A DNA stretch of 64,000 nucleotides, taken from NCBI GenBank assembly GCA_964608325.1, contig CAZSMX010000003.1:1-64000 (forward strand). The letters are read 5' to 3'. Under the pieces are notes generated by a model. That model was given only the letters and a program-made list of their open reading frames with translations. It was not told the origin of the DNA and did not search any database. Below are positions 54,997 through 63,535 of the stretch, piece by piece; position 1 is the first letter of the stretch; the number at the start of each line of letters is the position of its first letter. A program made the position numbers and the translations under genes. The stretch comes from CAZRVH01 sp964608325. Lineage in GTDB: Bacteria; Patescibacteriota; Gracilibacteria; Peribacterales; Peribacteraceae.

Positions 54997-56125
54997 AGAA
55001 GCGCTTCTGGACGAGTCCATCGAGCGGCAGTTCCTTCAGGAGCTTGTAGATCTTGGGGGCGGTGGTGCCGTCGCCGTAGATGTTCGGGATCGCCTTGATG
55101 CTGTCGCGGAATGATGTGTCGAACAGCGCCTTGCGCAGCGCCTTCTCGATTTCCGCGCTGTCATACGGCGCGTCGATGACGCTCACAGGTCGCTCGCGTC
55201 CCTGCTGGCGCGTGCCGATGTTCACGGTGGGCACGTGGAACGTGGCTGCCTCGTGGATGCCCGAGCTGGAGTTGCCGACGATGGCCCAGATGTGGCGGTA
55301 AAGGTTCGCGAAGGTCTCCACGTCGAGGCTTGGGTACCAGGTGAGGCCCGAGTCCGTCACCGTCTTCACGATGCTGCTGAAGCCGGCGTCGTTGTTCGGA
55401 AGGAGAGCGATCGTCTGCACTTCCACCGCCTTGAGCGCCTTGAGAGTTTCGGTGATCTGGCGCAGCGAGTCGGTGTTCTCCGTCGTGACCGGGTGCTGGA
55501 TGAGGATGACGGTTGGCTGGGAGAAATCCACCCCGAAGCGCTTCTCCAGCTCCTCTTTCGGGACGACGGGCGCGTTCACGAGCACGTCCAGCGAGGGGCA
55601 GCCGACGACGTGGATGTCCTTCGGGTTCTCGCCCATGGCAATGAGGCGGCGCTTCGCGTCCTCGGTGGCGGGGAAGTGGATGTGCGCGAATTTGCTCATG
55701 GCGTGGCGCAGGCTCTCGTCGATGCTGCCAGTCACTTCGCCCCCTTGGATGTGGGCGACGGGGATGTTCATGTGCGCGGCCGCGACTGTCGCCGCAAAGT
55801 TCGCGCCGATGTCGAAGCCCGTCAGGACAAGGTCCGGCTTCTCGCGTTCCAGGATATCCACAAGTCCGGCGAGGACGCGTCCAATGCCGCGGACCATCTC
55901 GCCCCCGTTGTCCGGCGCTCCCTCATGGAACATCTCGATCGTGCTATCCACGGTGAATCCGTCCGCCTCGATCTTCTTCACGTCTTCCCCATGGCCAGGC
56001 AAGAGGTTGATGCCCGTCACGACGAGGTGGAGCTGGAAGAAGGGGTCCGCCTTGATCAATTGCAGGACGGGGCGGTAGCGGCTGTAGTCGGCGCGCCGTT
56101 CGATGACGACGAGTATTTTGCGCAT
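54989..56125 (-). CDS. neuC: UDP-N-acetylglucosamine 2-epimerase, hydrolysing (NeuC/LegG-like)
   Basis: 378 residues. KILVVIERRADYSRYRPVLQ, HLVVTGINLLPGHGEDV, AHIQGGEVTGSIDESLRHAMSKFAHIHF, GNSSSGIHEAATFHVPTVNIGTRQQGRERP are the hallmarks of the hydrolysing epimerases, which release ManNAc (NeuC) or a 2,4-diacetamido-6-deoxymannose (LegG) from the UDP sugar. It follows neuB by 16 nt, an order shared with legionaminate and sialate loci. Which sugar is used is not settled by sequence. Confidence 0.92.
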   Translation of the reverse strand: MRKILVVIERRADYSRYRPVLQLIKADPFFQLHLVVTGINLLPGHGEDVKKIEADGFTVDSTIEMFHEGAPDNGGEMVRGIGRVLAGLVDILEREKPDLVLTGFDIGANFAATVAAAHMNIPVAHIQGGEVTGSIDESLRHAMSKFAHIHFPATEDAKRRLIAMGENPKDIHVVGCPSLDVLVNAPVVPKEELEKRFGVDFSQPTVILIQHPVTTENTDSLRQITETLKALKAVEVQTIALLPNNDAGFSSIVKTVTDSGLTWYPSLDVETFANLYRHIWAIVGNSSSGIHEAATFHVPTVNIGTRQQGRERPVSVIDAPYDSAEIEKALRKALFDTSFRDSIKAIPNIYGDGTTAPKIYKLLKELPLDGLVQKRFYE

Positions 56126-56141
56126 GGGAGAGGAGGGGGAA

Positions 56142-57197
56142 TCAGCGGGAAGCGACGTCGGCCCAACGGACCTGGGTGTCGGCGGGAAGGTCCTTGCTGG
56201 CTTTCTTGCCGAGCAATCCCTTGTAGTCCTTGGCCTTGATCTCGCCGGAGCCGGGGCGCTTCACCCAGAGGTTCTTGTCGCTGAACTTCTCGCCTTTCTT
56301 CACGGGCTTGATGGTGACGACGCAGGCGTAGGCGAAGTTGATGACGTCCTTTTCTTCCTTGAGGATGTTCTTCTTCCCGCCCATCGCCTCATGAACGGCC
56401 TTGGTCCCATCGATGAGCTCCTTCAGTTCGGCGGGGTCGATGGAAATGGCGATGTCCGGACCGGGCCAGTTTTTATCCGACGTGAAGTGCTTTTCGATGA
56501 TGGCCGCATCCAGGGCGATCGCCGCGAAGGACGTCCAGTTGCCCAGCGAGTGGTCGCTGGAACCGACGACGGTATTCGGGAATTTCTTCTTGAGATCGTT
56601 GATGGCGCCCAGGCGCACCTTGTCGTAGGGGGTGGGGTACATGGACGTGCAGTGGAGGAGCGCCACCGGCGTCTTGTGCTTGCGGAAGATCTTGACCGCC
56701 TCGGCGATGGAATCGAGGTTGTTCATGCCCGTGCTGAGGACCACAGGCTTGCCGTACTTGGCGATATGCTCGATGAGCGGGTAGTTGTTGCACTCCCCGG
56801 ACCCGATCTTGATGGCCGAGACCTTCATGCGCATGAGTCGGTCCGCCGCGGCGCGGGAGAACGGCGTGCAGAGGTAGATCATCCCCTTGGATTCGACGTA
56901 TTTCTTCAACTCCTTTTCCTGCTCTTCCGAGAATGCGCAGCGCTTCATGATATCCCAAATGCTCTCGGTCGTGTGGCCGGGTACCACTTTCTTGGCCACG
57001 GGCGCCATCTCGTCCTCCACCACGTGGGACTGGAACTTCACGCACTCGGCGCCCGCCTTGGCTGCGTCATCCACCATCTTCTTTGCCTTCTTCATGTCGC
57101 CTTCATGGTTGATGCCGATTTCAACGATGACGAAGGGCTGGAAATCCGGTCCGATCTTACGGCCGGCGATAGTGATGAAGGGGTTCTTCTTGGGCAT
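56142..57197 (-). CDS. neuB: Nonulosonic acid synthase (NeuB/LegI-like)
   Basis: 351 residues. The TIM-barrel synthase domain has PFVIVEIGINHEGDMKKAKKM, ECVKFQSHVVEDE, KIGSGECNNYPLIEHIA, PVVLSTGMNN and GSSDHSLGNW. A C-terminal antifreeze-like SAF domain (IKPVKKGEKFSDKNLWVKRPG) follows. It condenses phosphoenolpyruvate with a ManNAc-like sugar to give a nine-carbon acid. Start at 57197 gives the normal N-terminus; TATACT with TGC in front (57223-57231) is 25 nt upstream. First gene of the neuB-neuC-SDR leftward unit. Confidence 0.93.
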   Translation of the reverse strand: MPKKNPFITIAGRKIGPDFQPFVIVEIGINHEGDMKKAKKMVDDAAKAGAECVKFQSHVVEDEMAPVAKKVVPGHTTESIWDIMKRCAFSEEQEKELKKYVESKGMIYLCTPFSRAAADRLMRMKVSAIKIGSGECNNYPLIEHIAKYGKPVVLSTGMNNLDSIAEAVKIFRKHKTPVALLHCTSMYPTPYDKVRLGAINDLKKKFPNTVVGSSDHSLGNWTSFAAIALDAAIIEKHFTSDKNWPGPDIAISIDPAELKELIDGTKAVHEAMGGKKNILKEEKDVINFAYACVVTIKPVKKGEKFSDKNLWVKRPGSGEIKAKDYKGLLGKKASKDLPADTQVRWADVASR

Positions 57198-57294
57198 GGG
57201 AAAAGGGGAATGCTGGCAAAAGAGTATAGCATTCTCCCATATCTTCAATGCCGAAATCTGCTGGAAAAAGCCGAAAGCTTGCTACAATGGCCCC

Positions 57295-57972
57295 ATGTCC
57301 GAAAAGCCCACCGTCCTCGGCCTCATCCTCGCCCGCGGCGGCTCCAAGCGTCTGCCGCGCAAGAACGTCCTGCCGCTCGCCGGCAAGCCGCTCATTGCGT
57401 ATTCCATCGAGGCGGCGAAGGAGTCGGGGGTGGTCGACCGCATCGTGGTATCGACCGACGATGCCGAGATCGCCGATGTGTCCAAGCGCCATGGAGCCGA
57501 GGTACCGTTCCTGCGCCCCGCCGACCTCTCGGGCGATAGCGCGACAAGCGAGAGTGCCATCCGCCATGCCGTCGAATGGCTGAAGCAAGAGGAGGGATAC
57601 GAGCCGGACTACCTGCTGCTCCTGCAGCCGACCATCCCGTTCCGCACGGGCGGGGACATCCGCGACGCCTTTGCGCTCCTGCAAGACAAGAAGGCCGACG
57701 CCGTCGTCAGCATGGAAGAGTTTACGCCCCATCCGTTCGGCATCACCGAGCTCGGCGACGGACGGGTCGATATCGAGATAGAGAAACCCCAGCCGACGGA
57801 GCTGCATCTCAACGGTGCCATCTACTTGGTAAAGACGCCGGTGTTCATGGAAGAGAGAACCCTGTATCCCGCCGGTCGCACGTACGCGTACGTCATGCCC
57901 GAGGAGCGATCGCTGGATATCGATTACCTTGCGGATCTCAAACTGGCAGAGGCGATGATCGCCGTGCGCTGA
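57295..57972 (+). CDS. neuA: CMP-nonulosonate cytidylyltransferase (NeuA/LegF-like)
   Basis: 225 residues. LGLILARGGSKRLPRKNVLPLAGKPLI is the CTP-binding signature, with VVSTDDAEIADV, LLLLQPTIPFRTGGDI, and LHLNGAIYLVKT. It activates the nine-carbon acid to the CMP form used by transferases. TACAAT with TGC in front (57280-57288) ends 6 nt before the ATG, so it is leaderless and divergent from neuB. Its stop is joined to that of the ABC exporter gene in TGATCA. Confidence 0.93.
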   Translation: MSEKPTVLGLILARGGSKRLPRKNVLPLAGKPLIAYSIEAAKESGVVDRIVVSTDDAEIADVSKRHGAEVPFLRPADLSGDSATSESAIRHAVEWLKQEEGYEPDYLLLLQPTIPFRTGGDIRDAFALLQDKKADAVVSMEEFTPHPFGITELGDGRVDIEIEKPQPTELHLNGAIYLVKTPVFMEERTLYPAGRTYAYVMPEERSLDIDYLADLKLAEAMIAVR

Positions 57973-59811
57973 TCATACGAATTTCTGGTCCTCCCAAAGC
58001 CGGTGGAAGCGCCCCTTCTGCTCCAGTAGTTCATGCAGCCTTCCTTTTTCCGCGACTTTTCCTTCGTCCAGGACGACGATCTTATTGGCGTGCTGGATCG
58101 TAGATAGGCGGTGGGCGATGACGATGGCCGTGCGGCCGCGAACAGCGTCGTCGATCGCTTCCTGGATCAGTTTCTCCGTCTGGGAATCAAGCGCGCTCGT
58201 CGCTTCGTCCAGGATGAGGATTTCGGCTCCCTTCAACAATGCGCGCGCGATGCTCACGCGCTGCTTCTCGCCGCCGGAGAGCTTCACGCCGCGGTCTCCC
58301 ACGAGCGTGTCCAGCCCCTGCGGCAGCTTCGACACGAAGTCATCGAGGCGCGCTTGCGTCACCACTTCGAGCACCCTTTCATCGGTCACGCCGCTCAGTC
58401 CGTAGGCTATGTTATTGCGCAGCGTGTCATGAATGAGAAGCGTTTCCTGGCTGACGATGGCCGTATGTTCATGGAGCGACGCAAGCGTCCAGTCGCGGAT
58501 GTCCGTTCCGTCGATGAAGAGCGTTCCCGGCGGGCAATCGTAGAGGCGGGTGATGAGATGGATGAGGGTCGTCTTGCCCGATCCCGTGGCCCCCACGACG
58601 GCGACCATGTCACCCTTGGGGATAATGAGCGAGATGTCCTTCAGCACGCCCTCGCGACCGGGATAGCCGAAGGTGAGGTTTTTGAATTCGATCTTGTCCT
58701 TCAGCCCCGGGAACGCCTTGGTACCGTCCGGCACGAAGGCCTTGTCGCCGTCATCGAAGATCTTCAGGAGTTCGTCCGCCGGTCCTTCCGCGTTCGCCAG
58801 CACCCCGCGGAATCCGGTGAGGATGCCGAACTTCGTGGAGGCGTTCAGCACGACGTAGAAGTACACGATGAACGACGTGGGGTCTGCGTTCTCGCCCTGC
58901 TGTATGAGGATGTACAGCATGCCTGCGAACAAGATGATGCTGCAGACCAGGGTGATCGTTTCCTGCATCGGCAGGATGAGCTCTTTCAGCTGCACCGAGC
59001 GGAAGTTCAGTCTGGCTTGCATGTCGCTCACGTCGGCATAGCGTTTCTGCTCGCGGCTTTCCGAGCTATAGGACTTGACCAGCGGCATCGTCGAAAGGAT
59101 CTCGATCGCGATCTTCCCCATGTCCCCACTGCGTCCCGCCATGGATTGTGAGATGTTGCGGATCTCCTTGATCGCCTTGCGGACGATGAAGAAGAGGAAG
59201 CCGAAGAGAGGGAAGGCGAACACCGTCAGCTGCCAGGAGATCTGGGACATGACGAACAGGTACACGAGCAGTGAGAAGATGGAGTTCACGAATGTGTTGA
59301 TGGTGTGCAGCGGCATGAGGACATGCTCCGTGAACTGGGAGAGAACCGTGGCATTGTGCCCCACGCTCGTCCGGTCGAAGTACAGTTTGCCGAAGCTGAG
59401 GAAGCGGCCGAACACGACCTTGCGCAGGTGATGCAGCGCGCGGGAGGTGAAGTATCCCATGCTTACGCCCGAGGCGTATTTCAGCGCGTTCTTGAGAAGC
59501 ACGCTGATAAGGAAGAATCCCATGAGCGTTGCGAAGAGCGTGCGGTCCGCGCCCGTGAAGGATGCGGGGAGCAGCGAGAGTCCCCATTGGAGACCCGGAA
59601 CCTGCGTGATGAAGCTGTAATCCTGTTGGAGGAATCCGTTCAGGATGGGAACGAGCAGTCCGAGGCTGACGCCTTCGAACGCCGCCGCCGCGAGGGACAG
59701 GGCGACCGGGATGCCCAGGTAAGCCGGGTGGATGTTGATGCCCTCCAGGAGACGGAAGATTTTTCCCAGAGTGGATCCCCGTGGTGCTGATGCGTCTTTC
59801 ACGAGGGGCAT
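57973..59811 (-). CDS. ABC exporter, fused permease-ATPase (MsbA/PglK type)
   Basis: 612 residues. The N-terminal half has six hydrophobic segments; the C-terminal half is an ATPase with Walker A VVGATGSGKTTLI, signature VKLSGGEKQRVSIA, Walker B EILILDEATSALD and H-loop VIAHRLSTI. This half-transporter form works as a homodimer and moves lipids or lipid-linked glycans. Placed in a glycan locus, a PglK-like flippase for lipid-linked oligosaccharide is a fair guess. It follows asnB by 43 nt on the same strand. Confidence 0.93.
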   Translation of the reverse strand: MPLVKDASAPRGSTLGKIFRLLEGINIHPAYLGIPVALSLAAAAFEGVSLGLLVPILNGFLQQDYSFITQVPGLQWGLSLLPASFTGADRTLFATLMGFFLISVLLKNALKYASGVSMGYFTSRALHHLRKVVFGRFLSFGKLYFDRTSVGHNATVLSQFTEHVLMPLHTINTFVNSIFSLLVYLFVMSQISWQLTVFAFPLFGFLFFIVRKAIKEIRNISQSMAGRSGDMGKIAIEILSTMPLVKSYSSESREQKRYADVSDMQARLNFRSVQLKELILPMQETITLVCSIILFAGMLYILIQQGENADPTSFIVYFYVVLNASTKFGILTGFRGVLANAEGPADELLKIFDDGDKAFVPDGTKAFPGLKDKIEFKNLTFGYPGREGVLKDISLIIPKGDMVAVVGATGSGKTTLIHLITRLYDCPPGTLFIDGTDIRDWTLASLHEHTAIVSQETLLIHDTLRNNIAYGLSGVTDERVLEVVTQARLDDFVSKLPQGLDTLVGDRGVKLSGGEKQRVSIARALLKGAEILILDEATSALDSQTEKLIQEAIDDAVRGRTAIVIAHRLSTIQHANKIVVLDEGKVAEKGRLHELLEQKGRFHRLWEDQKFV

Positions 59812-59854
59812 ACTAGAGGATTGTGGGGCAAAACCGAAGCCATTGCCGCCTTGT

Positions 59855-61669
59855 TTATGCGTCGTATACGGTGTCGAACCAGTGTTTCAGCTGAATTAGG
59901 GTGGAAAGGGTGTGCATGCTGTATCGGGACCGGTCGGCGTGTTTTTCGTATACGGAACGCACTTCCTCCATATTGAACAGCTCTTTCATGCGGGCGTGCT
60001 CCAACATGCCGTCGACAAGGGGGCGGGCCTCGCGGCGCAGCCACTTGGCGACCGGGGGGAAGAACGACGACTTTGAGAGCGTGAAGAGGTGGTCAGGAAG
60101 AAGCGGGCGGTAGGTGTCTTTCAGGAGGGCCTTCGTCCGGCTCCGGGTGGTGTGCCAGTGTGACGGGGTGGCGTGCGATGCCGCGATGATGCGTTCGTCT
60201 ACGAATGGGACGCGGCACTCAAGCCCGCTTTGCATGGTCACGGCGTCCGACAAGCGTAACGCCTCGTCGACGAGCCACAGATGCCGGTCGAATTCCATGA
60301 AAGCGCGGACGGCATCGAGCTCGGCGAGGGAACCAAACCGTTGCATGAAGAGCGACGTCGTCGCGGAAGCGTCGAACCAGTCGCCGCGCGCGATTGCCGC
60401 GCCTTCTTCCGGCGCGCGTGCGAGCAATCGCTCGGCTAGCGCGGGGCCCGGCTGCATCCGCAGCACGTCGGTCGGCTGCCCCATTGCCTTTCCAGCCAAT
60501 GCCCGTAGCGACGGGGGGACGATAGAAAGCAATTGCAGGATGCGCGCGATGCGGTAGCGCGGGTACCCTCCGAAGAGTTCGTCTCCTCCCACTCCCGAAA
60601 GCACCACGTCCACGTGCTTCTTCGCTTCCGCGGCAAGAAGGGATTGCGCCACGGCGACGCCGTTGGCGTTGGGCTGGTCCAGTGCCCGGGCGGTTTCATG
60701 GTAGTGGTCCTTGAACCGTTCCGCCGTGAGGAGGATTTCATGATGCTCCGTGCCGTAGTGCGCGGCAGTCATCTTCGCCAGATCGGCATCCGTATTGAAA
60801 CGCCGCTCCCCCTCGTCCTCGGTTGCATCGAAACGCACCGTAAACGTCTTGATGGGTTTCTCCGCATGCCGCGACATGTGGTGCAGGATGATCGACGAAT
60901 CCATGCCGCCGCTGAGGAACACGCCCACGGGCTTGTCCGAGACGAGGTGCTGGCGCACGATGTCGTCCATCCGGTCGGGGAAACGCTTCTTGAAATCGTC
61001 CTTCGACGCGTATGTTGTTTTTTCGTCCGATGAGAAGGTCCGGCGTTCTTCCTTTCCCTCCTTCCAGGTGAGGACTGTTCCGGGCGGCAGCTGCCAGATG
61101 CCCTCGCACAGCGTTTCGGGTCCGGGGACGTATTGGAGGCGGAGGTACCGTGAGAGCGATGTCATGTTGATCGCGGGCTTCGTCGGCATCGCCTTCATCA
61201 ACGCCCGCATTTCGGATGCGAAGGCGAGCTTGCCGCCGGGATACGCGATGAACAGCGGCTTGATGCCCTTGCCGTCACGGGCCAGGTGCCAGCTGTTCGT
61301 TCTCGTGTCGTAGATACCGAAGGCGAACATGCCCCTTAGGAGGCGGACGAATCCCATGCCGTATTTTTCGTACAGGCGGAGGATCACTTCGGTATCCGTC
61401 CCCGTATTGCATGCCAGTCCTTCCCGGTCGCGCAGTTCCCGGAAGTTAAAAATCTCCCCGTTGTAGACGATGGCGACGGTTCGGTTATCATTCCACATCG
61501 GCTGGTCGCCCTCCGGCCGCGGGTCCAGGATCGCCAGGCGACAGTGTCCGAGCGATGCGCCGTTGCCCACATGCACGGCGTTCCCGTCCGGTCCCCGGTG
61601 CTCCAAAGCGGCGGTCATCCGCAGGATGCCGTCACGGTCTTCGCCTGCGATACCCGCTATTCCGCACAT
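59855..61669 (-). CDS. asnB: Asparagine synthase (glutamine-hydrolysing) in a glycan locus
   Basis: 604 residues. N-terminal nucleophile Cys2 (MCGIAGIAG), RGPDGN, VYNGEIFNFRELRD and TDTEVILRLYEKYG form the glutaminase domain; VGVFLSGGMDSSIILHHM is the ATP-pyrophosphatase loop. TATACT ends 10 nt before the ATG. Many AsnB-like enzymes in O-antigen or exosporium loci amidate sugars instead of aspartate. That role fits here, but it could equally make asparagine. Confidence 0.92.
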   Translation of the reverse strand: MCGIAGIAGEDRDGILRMTAALEHRGPDGNAVHVGNGASLGHCRLAILDPRPEGDQPMWNDNRTVAIVYNGEIFNFRELRDREGLACNTGTDTEVILRLYEKYGMGFVRLLRGMFAFGIYDTRTNSWHLARDGKGIKPLFIAYPGGKLAFASEMRALMKAMPTKPAINMTSLSRYLRLQYVPGPETLCEGIWQLPPGTVLTWKEGKEERRTFSSDEKTTYASKDDFKKRFPDRMDDIVRQHLVSDKPVGVFLSGGMDSSIILHHMSRHAEKPIKTFTVRFDATEDEGERRFNTDADLAKMTAAHYGTEHHEILLTAERFKDHYHETARALDQPNANGVAVAQSLLAAEAKKHVDVVLSGVGGDELFGGYPRYRIARILQLLSIVPPSLRALAGKAMGQPTDVLRMQPGPALAERLLARAPEEGAAIARGDWFDASATTSLFMQRFGSLAELDAVRAFMEFDRHLWLVDEALRLSDAVTMQSGLECRVPFVDERIIAASHATPSHWHTTRSRTKALLKDTYRPLLPDHLFTLSKSSFFPPVAKWLRREARPLVDGMLEHARMKELFNMEEVRSVYEKHADRSRYSMHTLSTLIQLKHWFDTVYDA

Positions 61670-61696
61670 GGTCGAAGGGAGTATACAGGCATTTCG

Positions 61697-62380
61697 TCAG
61701 CTCTTTGTCCATTTCAGCCTCCACATCGTTGCAATCGCTTTCCACGCATCCTTCCTATTGATTTTCTTTCCTTGTTCGATGGTCCTGGGGTGGTAATTGA
61801 TGGGTATTTCGCGGATGACGACGCCTTGTTTCAGGCATTTCGCGCAAATCTCCGCCTCCATCTCGAAGCCCCTCGACGTGAGGTTGAGCGAACGGAACGT
61901 ATTCGTCGGGAGCATCTTGTAGCATGTGTAGCTGTCGGTCACTCGTGAGCCGAAGAGTAGATTTAACCACGCGGTTACGACTTTGTTTCCAAGGAGAAAG
62001 CGCCTGTAAATGTTTGGGTTCGGCTGGAGGAATCGCGAACCGAAAATGGCGCACTCGGGGTGCTGTAGCGCTTCGCTATGAAGGGTATGAATTTGCACGG
62101 GTTCGTATTCCAGGTCCGCGTCTTGGATGACCGTGAAGGGTGCTGTCGCATGTTCAAGGCCGAGACGGATGGCAGAGCCCTTTCCGCCGTTCTCTTTCGT
62201 AAGCACCAGGTCTTGGGGGCGGGCATGCGCGCGGAGGATTTCTTCCGACCGGTCGCGCGAGCCGTCGTTCACGTAGATGATCTGCGCATCCGCATGCGTT
62301 TTGTTTAGCATCTCCATCACGGACGCAATAGTCCGCTCTTCGTTGTACACGGGCACGATGATGGTCAGCGGGGCGGTCAC
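61697..62380 (-). CDS. GT2 glycosyltransferase, polyprenyl-phosphate sugar transferase-like
   Basis: 227 residues from a GTG at 62380. LTIIVPVYNEERTIASVMEML, IIYVNDGSRDRSEEIL, DADLEYEPVQIHTL (D-x-D), and SYTCYKMLPTNTF then RGFEMEAEICAK, as in Dpm1/DPMS-type enzymes. No membrane helices. It overlaps the upstream membrane-protein gene by GTGA, a pairing like the GT-C/Dpm pair at 30759-34279. Confidence 0.9.
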   Translation of the reverse strand: MTAPLTIIVPVYNEERTIASVMEMLNKTHADAQIIYVNDGSRDRSEEILRAHARPQDLVLTKENGGKGSAIRLGLEHATAPFTVIQDADLEYEPVQIHTLHSEALQHPECAIFGSRFLQPNPNIYRRFLLGNKVVTAWLNLLFGSRVTDSYTCYKMLPTNTFRSLNLTSRGFEMEAEICAKCLKQGVVIREIPINYHPRTIEQGKKINRKDAWKAIATMWRLKWTKS

Positions 62381-63528
62381 GGGGCGGGTGTGAATGGATG
62401 GATGACGGATGCGAGGCTGAGCGCCGCCGCGAGTCCGATGAGGAGCGCGATGGTAGCAAGGAAGCGCCCGACGCGTGAATCATGTTTCGCGGCGAGCAGG
62501 ATGACAAGCGGATAGACGGGCGTGATGACACGTCCGATGCTGGTGATGGATCCTACGATGTGGTCGGGCATCGAGCACATCAGTGACAGGAAGAGGAACG
62601 AGGCGACGGCAAGGAACGACCTGTCTTTCCCCTTTGCCAGGAGCCATCCTGTCCATGCGAGTGCCGGGAAGACGAACAGGATGAACAGGGGGATCGACGT
62701 GAGCGTCTTGTAGTCATATCCGTAGCCTCCCGTGAGCAGTTCATACACAGCTTGGAAGGGGAAGGTGCTCTTGCCCGTACTCATGAAGAACGGCATCTCG
62801 CCGAAGATGGCGTAGATCCATCCGTGCAGGAGCAGGAAGGCGGCAAGTGGCACGAACATCAGCCCGGCGTCTTTCCACTGCTTCCTGCAGAGGAAGAAGC
62901 ACCCCAGGATCGCGCCGAAAATGATGTTCACCTCCCGGGTCAGCGCCGCCAGTGACAGGAGGAGGACGTCGAGGGGCGCGAGCGTTCCCGATCGCCTGAA
63001 CCGGCTCAAGAACAGGGTGAGCAGGGCCAGGGTGAGCGGTTCGGCGATATTGAAATGGAGGCCGACCATTGCCGCGGGGCAGAGCGCCATCGCGTAGGCG
63101 TAGAGCGGTCGGGTCGGAAAGGCGCGGAGGACGATCCAAAAAGAAAGCAGCAGTGACGCAAGATTGATCAGGAGAAACGCGTACGGCAGGAGATCCGTCT
63201 GTCCCAGGGACAGGGCGAATGCCGCAAGCGGCAGCAGGAAGCGCTGGTACCCGTAGGATGTCGGCGAGACGGACCGGAGGCGGTCCCATCGCGCGGGGCG
63301 GAGCATGTCGGGGATGTTGCGCGAAACGAGGTAGTACTGCGCGCCGTCGTAGGCGGGTACATCCAGCACGACGAATCCGCCGGGCATCACGTGTTTCTCG
63401 CTCAGGACGGTATCCATGTGGAACAGTGCGCTCGGGTTCCATCCGTACGGACGCAACAGAAGAAACATTGCTGCCGCCAGCAACGAGCCGAGGATCGCGG
63501 CGTGCCGGTTGCGACGCAGTAGTTCCAT
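62377..63528 (-). CDS. Polytopic membrane protein, probable GT-C family
   Basis: 383 residues, about ten hydrophobic helices. The first extracytoplasmic loop has acidic residues (YDGAQYYLVSRNIPDML), with FNIAEPLTLALLTLF and LTREVNIIFGAILG later, typical of GT-C-like mannosyltransferases (PIG-V/GPI-type pattern E-P-L-T, R-E). It probably uses the lipid-linked sugar made by the downstream GT2. Coupled to it by GTGA. Confidence 0.7.
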   Translation of the reverse strand: MELLRRNRHAAILGSLLAAAMFLLLRPYGWNPSALFHMDTVLSEKHVMPGGFVVLDVPAYDGAQYYLVSRNIPDMLRPARWDRLRSVSPTSYGYQRFLLPLAAFALSLGQTDLLPYAFLLINLASLLLSFWIVLRAFPTRPLYAYAMALCPAAMVGLHFNIAEPLTLALLTLFLSRFRRSGTLAPLDVLLLSLAALTREVNIIFGAILGCFFLCRKQWKDAGLMFVPLAAFLLLHGWIYAIFGEMPFFMSTGKSTFPFQAVYELLTGGYGYDYKTLTSIPLFILFVFPALAWTGWLLAKGKDRSFLAVASFLFLSLMCSMPDHIVGSITSIGRVITPVYPLVILLAAKHDSRVGRFLATIALLIGLAAALSLASVIHPFTPAP

Positions 63529-63535
63529 GTCCCGG

